Numbered from the stretch's first letter, positions 1 through 8,225 are shown. The stretch: 17,452 nucleotides of DNA from a bacterium UBP6_UBA1177 (GCA_002310995.1 DBYV01000021.1:1-17452); one strand, 5' to 3'. Numbers and translations: made by a program. Notes: generated by a model not told the origin, from the letters alone.

Positions 1-1
1 C

Positions 2-1333
2 AGACCTGCTTTCCCGAGCGGAAAAGGCTTCCTTCACCCGGTAAAATACGCAGGTCTCGGCAGAAAGGAAAAGTTCGAAAATATCAGAGCGAAAATGGCA
101 GAAGCAGGTGTTGATTACCATCTTTTTGCTTCTCTTGATGACCTTGCATGGATTTTCAACATCCGCGGAAACGATGTCGAGTGCAACCCTGTTGTCATGG
201 GTTTCGGCGTGATCGGCAAAAACACGGCTGACCTTTTCGTAAAAGAGGGCAAATTTTCTAAAAAAGACGCCGACGCTATCGTAAAAGACGGTGTAACCAT
301 TCATAAATATGAAGAAATTTACGATTTCATCAAAGGACTCAAAGGAAAAATCTTTATCGACAAAGCGAGAACTTCGCAGAGCCTGCTTGATGCAGTTGAC
401 TGCAAAAAAGCGGAAGTCGTAAACGGCGAAAATATGTCGCAGATAATGAAAGGGATCAAAAACGCGACCGAAATCGAAGGAATGAAAAAAGCTCACGTCA
501 TCGACGGTGTTGCGATGGTAAAATTCCTCTGCTGGCTTGACAAGAATATCGGCAAAACAAAAATCACCGAGATTTCGGCAAGTGACAAACTCGAAGCTTT
601 CCGCAAAGAGGGCGAAGGCTTTGCAGGACTCAGCTTCGACACGATTTCCGGCTATGGCGCACACGGCGCGATAATCCACTACAGCGCAACTCCCGAAACC
701 GACTGCGAGCTTAAACCGGAAGGACTTTACCTCGTTGACAGCGGCGCGCAGTATCTTTTCGGCACGACCGACATCACAAGAACAGTTGCGATGGGAAAAC
801 TCACCAAAAACATGAAAAGAGATTTCACGAACGTTCTCAAAGGACACATCAGGATCGCGATCACGCAGTTCCCGCAGGGATTCACGACCGGCGCGAATAT
901 CGATGCATTTGCAAGAGAGGCACTTTGGAAAGACGGCAAGAACTATCTCCACGGAACAGGCCACGGCGTCGGCGCTTACCTCAGCGTTCATGAAGGTCCG
1001 ATGAGCATTTCGACCCGCAGAAGCGATACCAAAATCGTTCCCGGAATGGTCGTTTCGAACGAGCCCGGCTACTACGAACCGGATCAATACGGAATCAGAA
1101 TCGAGAACCTCGTTCTTTCAGTTCCGAAAGAAAAGACCGCATGGGGTCAGTTTGTAGGATTTGAGAACCTCACGATGTGTCCGATCGATATCCGCGCAAT
1201 CGAGCCGGCGCTTCTTTCCGACGAAGAAAAGAAGTATCTCAACGATTATCACAAACTTGTTTTCAAGACTTTGTCGCCGCTTCTTGGCAAAGAGGAAAAA
1301 GCTTGGCTCAAAAAGATGACTGCTGCGATATAA
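2..1333 (+). CDS. Xaa-Pro aminopeptidase (M24B), 5'-truncated by window edge
   Basis: This metallopeptidase removes N-terminal residues that precede proline; it is probably cytoplasmic. The frame stays open from base 2 to the TAA at 1331-1333, so ATG 95 is internal and the true start lies upstream. The visible 443 codons match the middle and catalytic domains of the long XPNPEP1-type enzymes (about 600 residues), not the shorter E. coli PepP. Counting Met95 as residue 1, the five metal ligands of the pita-bread fold are present: D215 (LVDSG), D226 (TTDITRT), H290 (GTGHGVG), E323 (NEPGYY) and E337 (IRIENL). H195 and H299 (VHEGP) fit the usual substrate histidines. The last ~65 residues resemble the C-terminal extension of the long form. 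It is the first visible gene of a + strand run with mutS2 46 nt downstream. Family assignment is firm; exact specificity is inferred. Confidence 0.93.
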   Translation, partial: RPAFPSGKGFLHPVKYAGLGRKEKFENIRAKMAEAGVDYHLFASLDDLAWIFNIRGNDVECNPVVMGFGVIGKNTADLFVKEGKFSKKDADAIVKDGVTIHKYEEIYDFIKGLKGKIFIDKARTSQSLLDAVDCKKAEVVNGENMSQIMKGIKNATEIEGMKKAHVIDGVAMVKFLCWLDKNIGKTKITEISASDKLEAFRKEGEGFAGLSFDTISGYGAHGAIIHYSATPETDCELKPEGLYLVDSGAQYLFGTTDITRTVAMGKLTKNMKRDFTNVLKGHIRIAITQFPQGFTTGANIDAFAREALWKDGKNYLHGTGHGVGAYLSVHEGPMSISTRRSDTKIVPGMVVSNEPGYYEPDQYGIRIENLVLSVPKEKTAWGQFVGFENLTMCPIDIRAIEPALLSDEEKKYLNDYHKLVFKTLSPLLGKEEKAWLKKMTAAI

Positions 1334-1379
1334 GTTTTCAAATTTATTCTGAAATTCTGTCTGTTTTCCCGGAGGATTC

Positions 1380-3698
1380 ATGCTACAGGAATGGAATTCG
1401 ATAATTGACTGGATCGGTGAAAAATCTCTTTCTGAATACGGAAAACGCTCTCTTCACGAGGCGGAAAGGCTCTCAATTGAGGAATGCGGGCATGAATTTG
1501 CGCTTGTGCGTGAGGCTGCGGCGCTTTCAAACGATTACAGAAGTCTTTTTCCGTTCAATTTAGACAGCGTAAAAAATGTCACCGAAATGTTCGAGGCCAA
1601 CGAGCCGCTTGAAGCGATGAATTACCGGACTATCGGCGATTTTCTGGGAGTTGTCAGAAGGTCGGGAGAGGAGCTGAAAAGGCAGGGATTCACCCCGAAA
1701 ATACACTCGCTTCTCGATTTCGAGTACAATGTCAGCCTTGAAATGACAATCAAGCAGGTCGTTAATGAAAAAGGGGAGATCAATTCCAACGCGAGCCCTG
1801 AACTTGCAAAAATAAGGAAACAGCTTGCCGATACGCACAGAAACATCGGTGACGAAATCAAAAAGATGACGACTTCGCCGGAATACAGCGGATTTCTGCA
1901 GGAAGACTGGTTCACGATCCGCGACGACAGATATGTTCTTCCCTTCAAATCGGTTTTCAAGCGGACTGTGAAAGGTGTAATTCACAACTACAGCCGCACA
2001 GGTCAGACGGCATTTCTCGAGCCGATGCCGCTTATTGAGCACAACAACTCGCTTTCGCTTCTTGCGGCACGCGAACTTGAGGAAATCATCAGGATTCTGC
2101 GTGAACTCCGCGGACTTCTTTTCAGAAATTACAGCTATGTCGAAAAGTGCATAGAAAGGGCGGTCCACATCGAAAATATTTTTACGAAATACTTCTGGAT
2201 GAAGGAAAACGGCTGCGCGATTCCTGAGTTCAGCGATGATTCGATGAAGCTCATGCAGGCTTGGTTTCCGCCGGTATTTTTGAGCCGTCGCGAAAACCTT
2301 GTCAAAAACGATTTTATCTTTTCCGATGAAGAGAAAATTATGGTTGTAAGCGGCCCTAACGCAGGCGGAAAGACTGTTTCGATCAAGACTGTAGCCGCGA
2401 TAGCTGAGCTTGCTGTACGTGGTTTTCCGGTTCCGGCAAGCAGTGCGAAACTGCCGTTTTTTGAGGAAATTTTCCTTATTTTAGGCGACAATCAGGACGC
2501 TTTTGCCGGAGAATCGAGTTTTTCGAGCCATTTGCGTCTTCTCAGCGCGACTGCGGAAAAACTCAACAGCCGCGATCTTGTGCTGATCGACGAAATCGGA
2601 ACGGGAACTGATCCTCTTCAAGGCGGTGCGATCGCAGGGGCTTACCTTGAATTTGTCGCGGAAAAAGGGTGCTTCTCGGTTGTTACGAGCCACCTTGCCG
2701 AAGTAAAGTCGATTGCACTGCAGAACAAGAAGTTTATTCCCGTCGCGATGGGTTTTGACGAGGCCAAAGATAAGCCGACATACAAGTTTTCATACAACAT
2801 CGTGGGTTCAAGCAACGCCCTTTCGCTTGTGAGAAAAATCGGTTTCCCGCAGGAGTTTGTCGAAAAACTGGAAAAGCTTCTTCTTGCGAAGGAAAGCGGA
2901 GTCGAGCCTCTGATAAACCGTCTCCACAAAAAAGAGGAGCAGCTTGCGGTTCTGACTGAAGAAGTCGAGGCGGCTAAGGCTACTATCAAAGCGGAGGAGC
3001 GCGAGATATTGGAACTTCGCAGAAAGCTTGAAACGAAGGAAAAGCAGTTCGAGGAAACGCGCCTCAGAAGCCTTAAAAAACTTGTTGAAATGGAGGAGGC
3101 TGAATTGAAGAAAAAAATTGAAAAAGTCGAAGAAAAGGAGATTCCTCAGAAAGTCGTTCTTCTCAAAAAAGAGAAGGAGACGCTTCAGGACGCGATAGAC
3201 CGTCAGACTGTCTCCCTTGACACTAAAGAAGGTGAAAAACTTGCAGACTGCCTCGACAAAGTAATTCCCGGCAAAACCGTTGTTTATGATAAGCTCTTGA
3301 AATTAGAAGGAATCTTGCAGAAAGTCAAAGGTAATCGCGCTGAATATATGAGCAGCGGAAAGCAGCTTGTTTCTCCGGTTGAAAGACTTCTCGTTATTGA
3401 ATTTTCGAAGGAAGTAAAGACAAAAGCGTCGAAAAACACGGTTGAATCAAAGTATATCGAAATGTGCGATGTCAGAGGAATGTTTGTCGATGACGCTGCC
3501 GAAAAAATAGAAAAATCGCTTGACACGGCTTTCGGCGGCGGCGCGGTCTCGCTTACGATAATCCACGGTCAGGGAAGCGGAAAACTTAAAAAGTTCATCC
3601 GTGATTTCCTTCCCGACTTGCAGAAAAAATACAAATTTACATTCGCGCCCGGCAGCAATGAAGAGGGTGGCGACTCGGTAACGGTAATAAGATTTTAG
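1380..3698 (+). CDS. mutS2: MutS2 family ATPase with C-terminal Smr domain
   Basis: MutS2 is a MutS-like ATPase without the mismatch-recognition domain. Homologues suppress recombination (Helicobacter) or act on collided ribosomes (Bacillus). The 772 residues match the usual ~780. In order: core/lever helices (1-310), ATPase with Walker A GPNAGGKT (325-332), signature region GESSFSSH (377-384), Walker B LVLIDE (400-405) and TSH (436-438). Then follow a charged coiled coil (about 505-610), a KOW-like segment (about 628-672) and Smr (693-772). Smr shows the family motifs as CDVRG (696-700) and HGQGSGKLK (729-737); the first replaces the common LDLRG/LDLHG. ATG 1380 is chosen because GGAGG sits at 1371-1375. 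The stop TAG overlaps the ribosome-binding site of the next gene, which suggests coupled translation. Confidence 0.96.
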   Translation: MLQEWNSIIDWIGEKSLSEYGKRSLHEAERLSIEECGHEFALVREAAALSNDYRSLFPFNLDSVKNVTEMFEANEPLEAMNYRTIGDFLGVVRRSGEELKRQGFTPKIHSLLDFEYNVSLEMTIKQVVNEKGEINSNASPELAKIRKQLADTHRNIGDEIKKMTTSPEYSGFLQEDWFTIRDDRYVLPFKSVFKRTVKGVIHNYSRTGQTAFLEPMPLIEHNNSLSLLAARELEEIIRILRELRGLLFRNYSYVEKCIERAVHIENIFTKYFWMKENGCAIPEFSDDSMKLMQAWFPPVFLSRRENLVKNDFIFSDEEKIMVVSGPNAGGKTVSIKTVAAIAELAVRGFPVPASSAKLPFFEEIFLILGDNQDAFAGESSFSSHLRLLSATAEKLNSRDLVLIDEIGTGTDPLQGGAIAGAYLEFVAEKGCFSVVTSHLAEVKSIALQNKKFIPVAMGFDEAKDKPTYKFSYNIVGSSNALSLVRKIGFPQEFVEKLEKLLLAKESGVEPLINRLHKKEEQLAVLTEEVEAAKATIKAEEREILELRRKLETKEKQFEETRLRSLKKLVEMEEAELKKKIEKVEEKEIPQKVVLLKKEKETLQDAIDRQTVSLDTKEGEKLADCLDKVIPGKTVVYDKLLKLEGILQKVKGNRAEYMSSGKQLVSPVERLLVIEFSKEVKTKASKNTVESKYIEMCDVRGMFVDDAAEKIEKSLDTAFGGGAVSLTIIHGQGSGKLKKFIRDFLPDLQKKYKFTFAPGSNEEGGDSVTVIRF

Positions 3699-3708
3699 GA
3701 GAAGTTTT

Positions 3709-4812
3709 ATGCAAAAAATCGAATTTATGAATTTAAAGGCTGAATACGCGGCATATAAAGCTGAATTTGACGCGGCGATACAGGAAGTCTGCACGAACGC
3801 GAGTTTTATCATGGGTCCTCAGGTAAAGGAACTTGAGGCAAATCTTGCTGCATACACCGGCTCGAAAGCTGCGATAACATGCGGCAGCGGAACGGATGCG
3901 CTCATGATTTCGCTCATGGCTCTGGGAATCGGCGCAGGCGATGAGGTCATCACGACTCCTTTCACTTTTATTGCGACAGCTGAAGTCATTTCGCTTCTCG
4001 GCGCAACTCCTGTTTTTGTCGATATCGACGAAGAAACCTACAACATCGACTACAAACTCATTGAAAGCAGGATCACGCCGAAAACAAAGGCGATAATCCC
4101 TGTTTCGCTTTACGGTCAGCCGGCCGATATGGATGAGATCAACGCAATCGCCGAAAAACACGGAATCACCGTAATCGAGGACGCATGCCAGAGTTTCGGC
4201 GCGGTTTATAAAGGGAGAAAAAGCTGCAACCTTTCGAAAATAGGCTGCACGAGTTTCTTCCCGTCAAAACCGCTCGGCTGTTACGGTGACGGCGGCGCGA
4301 TATTCACGAATGACGAGGCTCTTGCGGCAAAAATCGCAAGTCTCCGCGTCCACGGCCAGACGGCGAGATACTTCCATCAGTATGTCGGCGTGAACGGCAG
4401 GCTTGATTCGGTCCAGGCGGCTGTTCTAAACGTTAAAATGAAATATCTCGGTGATGCGCTTGAAAAGAGAATTTCTGCTGCGAAATATTACTGTGACAAC
4501 CTTGCAGGAGTAGGCGGAATCGTTCTTCCGAAGGTAAGAAGCGACAGAAACTCAGTCGTCGCGCAGTTCTCGATCCGCGTGAAAGATCGTGAAAAATTCA
4601 TCGAGCACCTGAAAAACGCAGGTGTTCCGACCGCTATACACTATCCGAAACCGCTTCATCTTCAGGCTGCTTACGAGGATTTGGGCTACAAACTTGGTGA
4701 TTTTCCTGTTTCGGAGCGTGTCAGCAAAGAGATAGTAAGTCTTCCGATCTCAGCTTTCATCACAAAGGAAGAACAGGATTATATTATTGAAAACATTAAG
4801 AAATTTTTCTAA
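3709..4812 (+). CDS. wbpE: DegT/DnrJ/EryC1-family nucleotide-sugar aminotransferase, WbpE-like
   Basis: This is a PLP-dependent aminotransferase of surface-sugar synthesis. It matches WbpE, which converts UDP-3-keto-GlcNAc-uronate to the 3-amino sugar of di-N-acetylated uronates in O-antigens. The 367 residues are full length. Residues 172-201 (SCNLS, then FFPSKPLGCYGDGG and AIFTND) match WbpE closely, with Lys187 as the Schiff-base lysine. EDACQSFGA (157-165) supplies the aspartate that contacts the pyridine nitrogen; GVNGRLDSVQAA (227-238) is another family signature. AGGAGAAG at 3697-3704 supports ATG 3709. No WbpA, WbpB or WbpD gene is visible, so the pathway must be encoded elsewhere or the substrate differs. 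Aminotransferase family is certain; WbpE-type specificity is by remembered similarity. Confidence 0.9.
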   Translation: MQKIEFMNLKAEYAAYKAEFDAAIQEVCTNASFIMGPQVKELEANLAAYTGSKAAITCGSGTDALMISLMALGIGAGDEVITTPFTFIATAEVISLLGATPVFVDIDEETYNIDYKLIESRITPKTKAIIPVSLYGQPADMDEINAIAEKHGITVIEDACQSFGAVYKGRKSCNLSKIGCTSFFPSKPLGCYGDGGAIFTNDEALAAKIASLRVHGQTARYFHQYVGVNGRLDSVQAAVLNVKMKYLGDALEKRISAAKYYCDNLAGVGGIVLPKVRSDRNSVVAQFSIRVKDREKFIEHLKNAGVPTAIHYPKPLHLQAAYEDLGYKLGDFPVSERVSKEIVSLPISAFITKEEQDYIIENIKKFF

Positions 4813-5439
4813 ATGAAACTCCTTTCCAAAACCGTAATTTTCCTTTTTTCTCTCTTTTTTGTTTTTGCGTGCAGTTCTGAAAAAAAGCCGGTCAAAATTT
4901 TCGAGGATGATTTCAACCGCGCAGAAATAGGGGAAAATTACGAAATTCAGGGCGGTGACTGGCAGATCTCCGACGGAAAACTCAGGTGCAAAACGGCGAA
5001 AAACAGAAATCTTGTCCTTAAATCGGTCGATCTGCCGCAGAATGCCGTTATCGAGCTCACGATGAAAAGCAATAGCGACGCCGTCGATGTCAAATTCAAC
5101 CTCTGGGGTGACGGAAAGATCCATGACCACGGCGACGGATATTCGTTCATTATGGGCGGATGGAACAACAGAATTTCTGTGATTTCAAAGCTTGACGAGC
5201 ACGAGAAAAAGCGTGCTGAAAAAAGGAACGCCAGTCTTGAAAAAGGAAAGGAATACAAGATTAAAGTTGAAAGATTGTCCAATAAAATCAAATGGTTCGT
5301 GAACGGAGAACTTTTTTTGGAATATAACGACGAAACGCCTCTCAAAGTAGAGAACGGCTATTCAAAACTCTCTTTTGCGAACTGGAAATCGGATGTCGAA
5401 TTCGATGATTTGAAAATTTACTCTCTGGAGGAAAAATAA
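4813..5439 (+). CDS. Lipoprotein with concanavalin-like jelly-roll (DUF1080/LamG-like) domain
   Basis: This is a predicted lipoprotein of 208 residues. A basic start and hydrophobic stretch end in the lipobox FVFAC, with Cys20 as the lipidation site. Ser at +2 favours the outer membrane by the usual rule. Residues 30-205 look like a concanavalin-type jelly roll of the DUF1080/LamG kind. FEDDFNRAEIG and the GGDWQISDGKL block (47-57) resemble that family's opening, and IKWFVNGELFLEYND with the closing VEFDDLKIYSL resembles its end. Such domains bind or act on carbohydrate; no catalytic residues can be named here. The ATG follows the wbpE stop with no gap and lacks a good Shine-Dalgarno site, so translation probably depends on coupling. 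Its stop overlaps the tmk start by one base. A glycan-binding role is inferred from fold and neighbour. Confidence 0.82.
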   Translation: MKLLSKTVIFLFSLFFVFACSSEKKPVKIFEDDFNRAEIGENYEIQGGDWQISDGKLRCKTAKNRNLVLKSVDLPQNAVIELTMKSNSDAVDVKFNLWGDGKIHDHGDGYSFIMGGWNNRISVISKLDEHEKKRAEKRNASLEKGKEYKIKVERLSNKIKWFVNGELFLEYNDETPLKVENGYSKLSFANWKSDVEFDDLKIYSLEEK

Positions 5440-6044
5440 TGTTTATCGCAGTCGAAGGAATTGACGGAAGCGGCAAAAGCACAACTATCAAGGAACTCAA
5501 AAGATTTCTGGAAACGAAAGGGGAGGCGGTTTATCTCACAGCCGAGCCGACATCTCTTGCGACAGGGAGGATCGTCCGCAATTTTCTTGGCGAAACAAAC
5601 AGCGATACTCCGCTTATCCACGAGATGCTCGCCCTTTCTTTCGCAGCCGACAGGATCAACCATCTCAGAGAGGAGATCTGGCCTGCGCTCAGAAAAAAAC
5701 AGACAGTCATCACAGACAGATACTTTTTCAGCTCGATTGCATACCAGTCGCTCAATGTAAGCTACGAATGGGTCAAGGGAATAAACCGTTTCGCAACACT
5801 TCCCGATGTCCTTGTTTTTGTTGATGTAAAAGTCGACAAAGCGGTGGAAAGACTTGCGAAATTCCGCGATTCGACCGAACTTTACGAGAAAAAGGAACTC
5901 CTGCAGCAGATTGACAGGAATTACCGTGAAGTGATCAAGGAATTTGAGGACAAACTTAAAGTCGTCTATCTTGACGGAAACCTTGAAATTTCCGAAATCT
6001 ACGGCGATATCGAGAAAAAATTCGCACCGCTTTTTTCGAAGTAA
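5439..6044 (+). CDS. tmk: Thymidylate kinase (dTMP kinase)
   Basis: The enzyme phosphorylates dTMP to dTDP with ATP, the essential last specific step before dTTP. Its 201 residues are the usual family length. The P-loop lies at residues 5-15 (VEGIDGSGKST). EPTSLATGRIVRNFL (36-50), AADR (69-72) and TDRYFFSSIAYQ (92-103) are the typical dTMP-binding and DRY segments. LPDVLVFVDV (121-130) and the charged LID region around 135-155 follow in order. The P-loop glycine (G10) resembles the bacterial E. coli-type enzyme rather than the human type. ATG 5439 overlaps the preceding TAA by one base and has GGAGG at 5427-5431. The gene ends one nucleotide before the convergent antiporter gene. Confidence 0.96.
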   Translation: MFIAVEGIDGSGKSTTIKELKRFLETKGEAVYLTAEPTSLATGRIVRNFLGETNSDTPLIHEMLALSFAADRINHLREEIWPALRKKQTVITDRYFFSSIAYQSLNVSYEWVKGINRFATLPDVLVFVDVKVDKAVERLAKFRDSTELYEKKELLQQIDRNYREVIKEFEDKLKVVYLDGNLEISEIYGDIEKKFAPLFSK

Positions 6045-6045
6045 A

Positions 6046-6972
6046 TCAGATAATTTTAAGTCCCAGAAGAATCGTGTATGCGATATAAAGCACAACGAGA
6101 AAAATGCCTGAAACGCGGTCTATTTTTTTTCTTATGCCGAAAATAAAGAGGAAAAGGGTGACAAGCGCGACAGCAGGAAGGTCTCTAGTTAGTATTTTCG
6201 GGTCAACGTTTATAGGAGTGATTGCACCTGCGATTCCGACGACACACATCGTGTTAAAAAGGTTCGAACCGACGACATTGCCGAACGCTACACCGTGTTC
6301 GTTCTTTCTTGCCGCTGAAACCGATGCCGCAAGTTCGGGAAGCGATGTTCCAAGCGCGATTATCGTGAGTCCGATGATGAGTTCGCTTATTCCGAGAGCG
6401 GTGGCGATGTCTTTTGCTGCCCAGACTAGCGCTCTTGAGCTGCTTACAAGAAGTGCAAGACCGAATATTATGAGGAAAATCGATTTGAGAAGAGACTCTT
6501 TTTTGCCGGGCTCTTCTTCAACTTCTTCTTTTTTGCCAAGTGAAGAAATCACCATTATTGGTATGAAGAGAATGAGCATCGAAATCGCGTTGATACGTGA
6601 AATTAAGCCGTCGAGAATGAGAAAAAAGGTAAGAATTATTGTGCCTGCGAGGAACGGGAGTTCTTTTTTTACAACCGAAAAATCGACTTTTATCGGGTTT
6701 ACTATTGCTGCTACGCCCAAAATCAGAAGGACGTTCGTGATATTTGAACCGTAGGCGTTGCCGAGCGCGATGTCGGGGCTTCCTTCAAACGCCGAAACTG
6801 CCGAAACGAGCATTTCAGGAGCCGATGTCCCGAAACCGACGATAACCATGCCGATTAGAAAGGGAGAAACTCCCAGAACACGTGCCAGACCGCATGCGCC
6901 GTCAACAAACCTGTCGGCGCTCCATGCCAGAACCAGGAGTGAAACTATCAGAACAGTGCCTTGAAGCCACAT
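6046..6972 (-). CDS. Calcium/sodium antiporter (CaCA family, YrbG-like)
   Basis: This is an inner-membrane cation exchanger, probably Na+/Ca2+ or K+-dependent, of the CaCA superfamily. The 308 residues give about ten hydrophobic segments in two halves. Each half carries an alpha repeat with the ion-binding acidic residue. Alpha-1 is GFGTSAPEM (46-54) followed by GNAYGSNITN (71-80). Alpha-2 is ALGTSLPEL (206-214) followed by GNVVGSNLFN (231-240). A charged cytoplasmic loop (about 146-160, KKEEVEEEPGKKES) separates the halves. The start at 6972 has a weak purine-rich site (GGGG) eight bases upstream. It converges on tmk with one base between stops, and diverges from gspC. Transport direction and exact ion are not readable from the sequence. 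Confidence 0.93.
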   Translation of the reverse strand: MWLQGTVLIVSLLVLAWSADRFVDGACGLARVLGVSPFLIGMVIVGFGTSAPEMLVSAVSAFEGSPDIALGNAYGSNITNVLLILGVAAIVNPIKVDFSVVKKELPFLAGTIILTFFLILDGLISRINAISMLILFIPIMVISSLGKKEEVEEEPGKKESLLKSIFLIIFGLALLVSSSRALVWAAKDIATALGISELIIGLTIIALGTSLPELAASVSAARKNEHGVAFGNVVGSNLFNTMCVVGIAGAITPINVDPKILTRDLPAVALVTLFLFIFGIRKKIDRVSGIFLVVLYIAYTILLGLKII

Positions 6973-7005
6973 TTTTTACCCCGCAAAAAAGACAAAAAAC
7001 CCTGA

Positions 7006-7033
7006 ATTATGATGAAAATTGAGCTGATTTCAA
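7006..7033 (-). promoter_or_regulatory. Probable sigma70-type promoter of the antiporter gene
   Basis: On the - strand, TTGAAA (7028-7033) and CATAAT (7006-7011) are separated by 16 bp. Each hexamer differs from the sigma70 consensus by one base. The predicted start near 7000 leaves a leader of about 28 nt before the antiporter ATG. Placement fits; function is inferred. Confidence 0.45.
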
Positions 7034-7050
7034 GAATTATTCTCGCGATT

Positions 7051-7112
7051 CGCCGCCTCTCGATATTTCGACATTTCGGAATTTCGATATTTCGACAAAA
7101 AAAGTTGCGGCG
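7051..7112. repeat. Tandem 8-bp repeat array bounded by inverted GC-rich hexamers
   Basis: Four head-to-tail 8-mers of the form ATTTCG plus two variable bases (AC, GA, AT, AC) fill 7065-7096; a partial unit (TCGAT) precedes them. CGCCGC (7051-7056) and its reverse complement GCGGCG (7107-7112) bound the block. It lies 110-170 bp upstream of the predicted gspC transcription start. It could be an activator-binding array or a simple selfish repeat. Confidence 0.6.
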
Positions 7113-7122
7113 TCAAAACACG

Positions 7123-7135
7123 TGACAAAATGTCA
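7123..7135. promoter_or_regulatory. TGACA-AAA-TGTCA dyad, candidate activator site
   Basis: A perfect inverted repeat, TGACA then AAA then TGTCA, is centred at 7129. That is about 94 bp upstream of the predicted sigma54 transcription start, a normal distance for an enhancer-binding protein. A second imperfect dyad, CAATT-TGCCG-AATTG, follows at 7134-7148. The identity of the regulator is unknown. Confidence 0.4.
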
Positions 7136-7196
7136 ATTTGCCGAATTGGCATTTTTGGTGTCTTTTTAATATACTGATTTTATTGACAATTTTTTT

Positions 7197-7212
7197 TGGC
7201 ACTTGAGTTGCT
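7197..7212 (+). promoter_or_regulatory. Sigma54 (-24/-12) promoter of the gsp operon
   Basis: TGGCAC (7197-7202), five bases, then TTGCT (7208-7212) reproduces the sigma54 consensus TGGCAC-N5-TTGCW. The GG and GC dinucleotides have the invariant 12-bp register. The predicted transcription start is near 7223, giving a leader of about 25 nt that contains GAGGTG (7238-7243) before TTG 7248. Sigma54 promoters need an ATP-driven enhancer-binding activator, so the operon should be inducible and silent without it. Confidence 0.75.
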
Positions 7213-7247
7213 TAAATAATCGGTTTTTGTTGTTTGCGAGGTGTGCT

Positions 7248-8225
7248 TTGAAAAGCAGAACTGTTTTGAACATAGCTTTGTTCATCGCGATAATAGCAGC
7301 GGTACTTTCATTCATAGGTTTTCTGCTTGCTTTTGTCGTAAAAGGGGAACAGGTTTTTGTACCGGTAGGCAAAAATTACTATAAAACGCTTGAAGGAACC
7401 ACCAGCGAAGAGAAAAAGGAGAATTTTTATTTCGGCAAAAATCCTAATAATATGAGTGCTGCTAATATTTTTGATTCCTCTTCGCGTTTTATCTCTCTGA
7501 CAGATCAGCAGACTACCGAAACGGTAGAAGAGAGCAAAGTTGTTCCGGAAGTCAGCAAGGAAGATATCTTCTTTTATCTCGAAAATCCCGACAAATGCAC
7601 GCTTCTTTCAGGTTATGAACTGACAGGAACCATTGTTGCGAAAGACAACGACTTCTCTTTTGCCATTCTTAAAGGAAACAAGGGAAGTTCAGGAGGAGCA
7701 GTTACGAGAACCGGTGCTGAAGTGCAGGAGGGTGTAATTCTTGCTTTTGTCTGGAGAAATATCGCGATTTTCAGAACGACAAACGGAATCAGATGCATCG
7801 GTGAAGGTGTCGGTGAGGCAAAACAGATGCCTGTTCCTGAGGCTCCGAAAGTGGCGGGCGAAGCTCCGCAGCAGCCTCAGGGTGATGACGAATTCGACAT
7901 CAGAAGTGTGGGGCCGAACCAGTATGTTTTAAAGCGCTCCGATCTTAACAAAGTTACTGGAAATCTCGGTGCACTTGCTAGTCAGGCGAGAATCGTTCCT
8001 TCGAAAAAGGATAACGGATTCAAGATTTTCTCAATCGCTAAAGACAGTCTTTTCGGCAAAATCGGTATCCAGAACGGCGATGTTTTGAAGTCGATAAACG
8101 GCATCGAACTTTCGAGTCCTGACAAGGCGCTTGAAGCTTATTCAAGGTTGCAGAGCGCTTCAAAACTTTCGCTTGATATTATAAGAAAAGGACAGAATGA
8201 AACATTGGAATATACGATAGAATAG
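7248..8225 (+). CDS. gspC: Type II secretion system protein GspC (clamp, PDZ type)
   Basis: GspC is the bitopic inner-membrane protein that links the T2SS platform to the secretin. From TTG 7248 it is 325 residues: a short basic N-terminus, a membrane segment (about 8-31), a Ser/Glu-rich periplasmic linker, a homology region that contacts the secretin (about 116-185), a Pro/Gln-rich linker (about 192-215), and a C-terminal PDZ domain (about 228-325). The PDZ motifs SQARIVPS, GFKIFSI, GKIGIQNGDVLKSINGIEL and SPDKALEAY are typical of deltaproteobacterial GspC. TTG 7248 is preferred because GAGGTG lies four bases upstream. A TTG at 7203, which would add 15 residues, falls inside the sigma54 promoter. 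gspD starts nine bases after the stop. Confidence 0.9.
   Translation: MKSRTVLNIALFIAIIAAVLSFIGFLLAFVVKGEQVFVPVGKNYYKTLEGTTSEEKKENFYFGKNPNNMSAANIFDSSSRFISLTDQQTTETVEESKVVPEVSKEDIFFYLENPDKCTLLSGYELTGTIVAKDNDFSFAILKGNKGSSGGAVTRTGAEVQEGVILAFVWRNIAIFRTTNGIRCIGEGVGEAKQMPVPEAPKVAGEAPQQPQGDDEFDIRSVGPNQYVLKRSDLNKVTGNLGALASQARIVPSKKDNGFKIFSIAKDSLFGKIGIQNGDVLKSINGIELSSPDKALEAYSRLQSASKLSLDIIRKGQNETLEYTIE

Noticed and set aside
95..97. ATG 95 as the true start of the aminopeptidase
   Set aside because: The frame is open upstream to base 2 and the preceding codons (YAGLGRKEKFENIRAKM) read as the conserved linker of long Xaa-Pro aminopeptidases.
7051..7112. CRISPR array
   Set aside because: The units are only 8 bp, contiguous and without spacers, and no cas gene is present.
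7183..7188. TTGACA as a sigma70 -35 element for gspC
   Set aside because: No -10-like hexamer occurs at 16-18 bp; the nearest A/T-rich candidate is 23 bp away, while the sigma54 match is complete.
7203..7247. Longer gspC start at TTG 7203
   Set aside because: It lies within the -24/-12 promoter and has no ribosome-binding site, whereas TTG 7248 has GAGGTG four bases upstream and gives a typical short cytoplasmic N-terminus.
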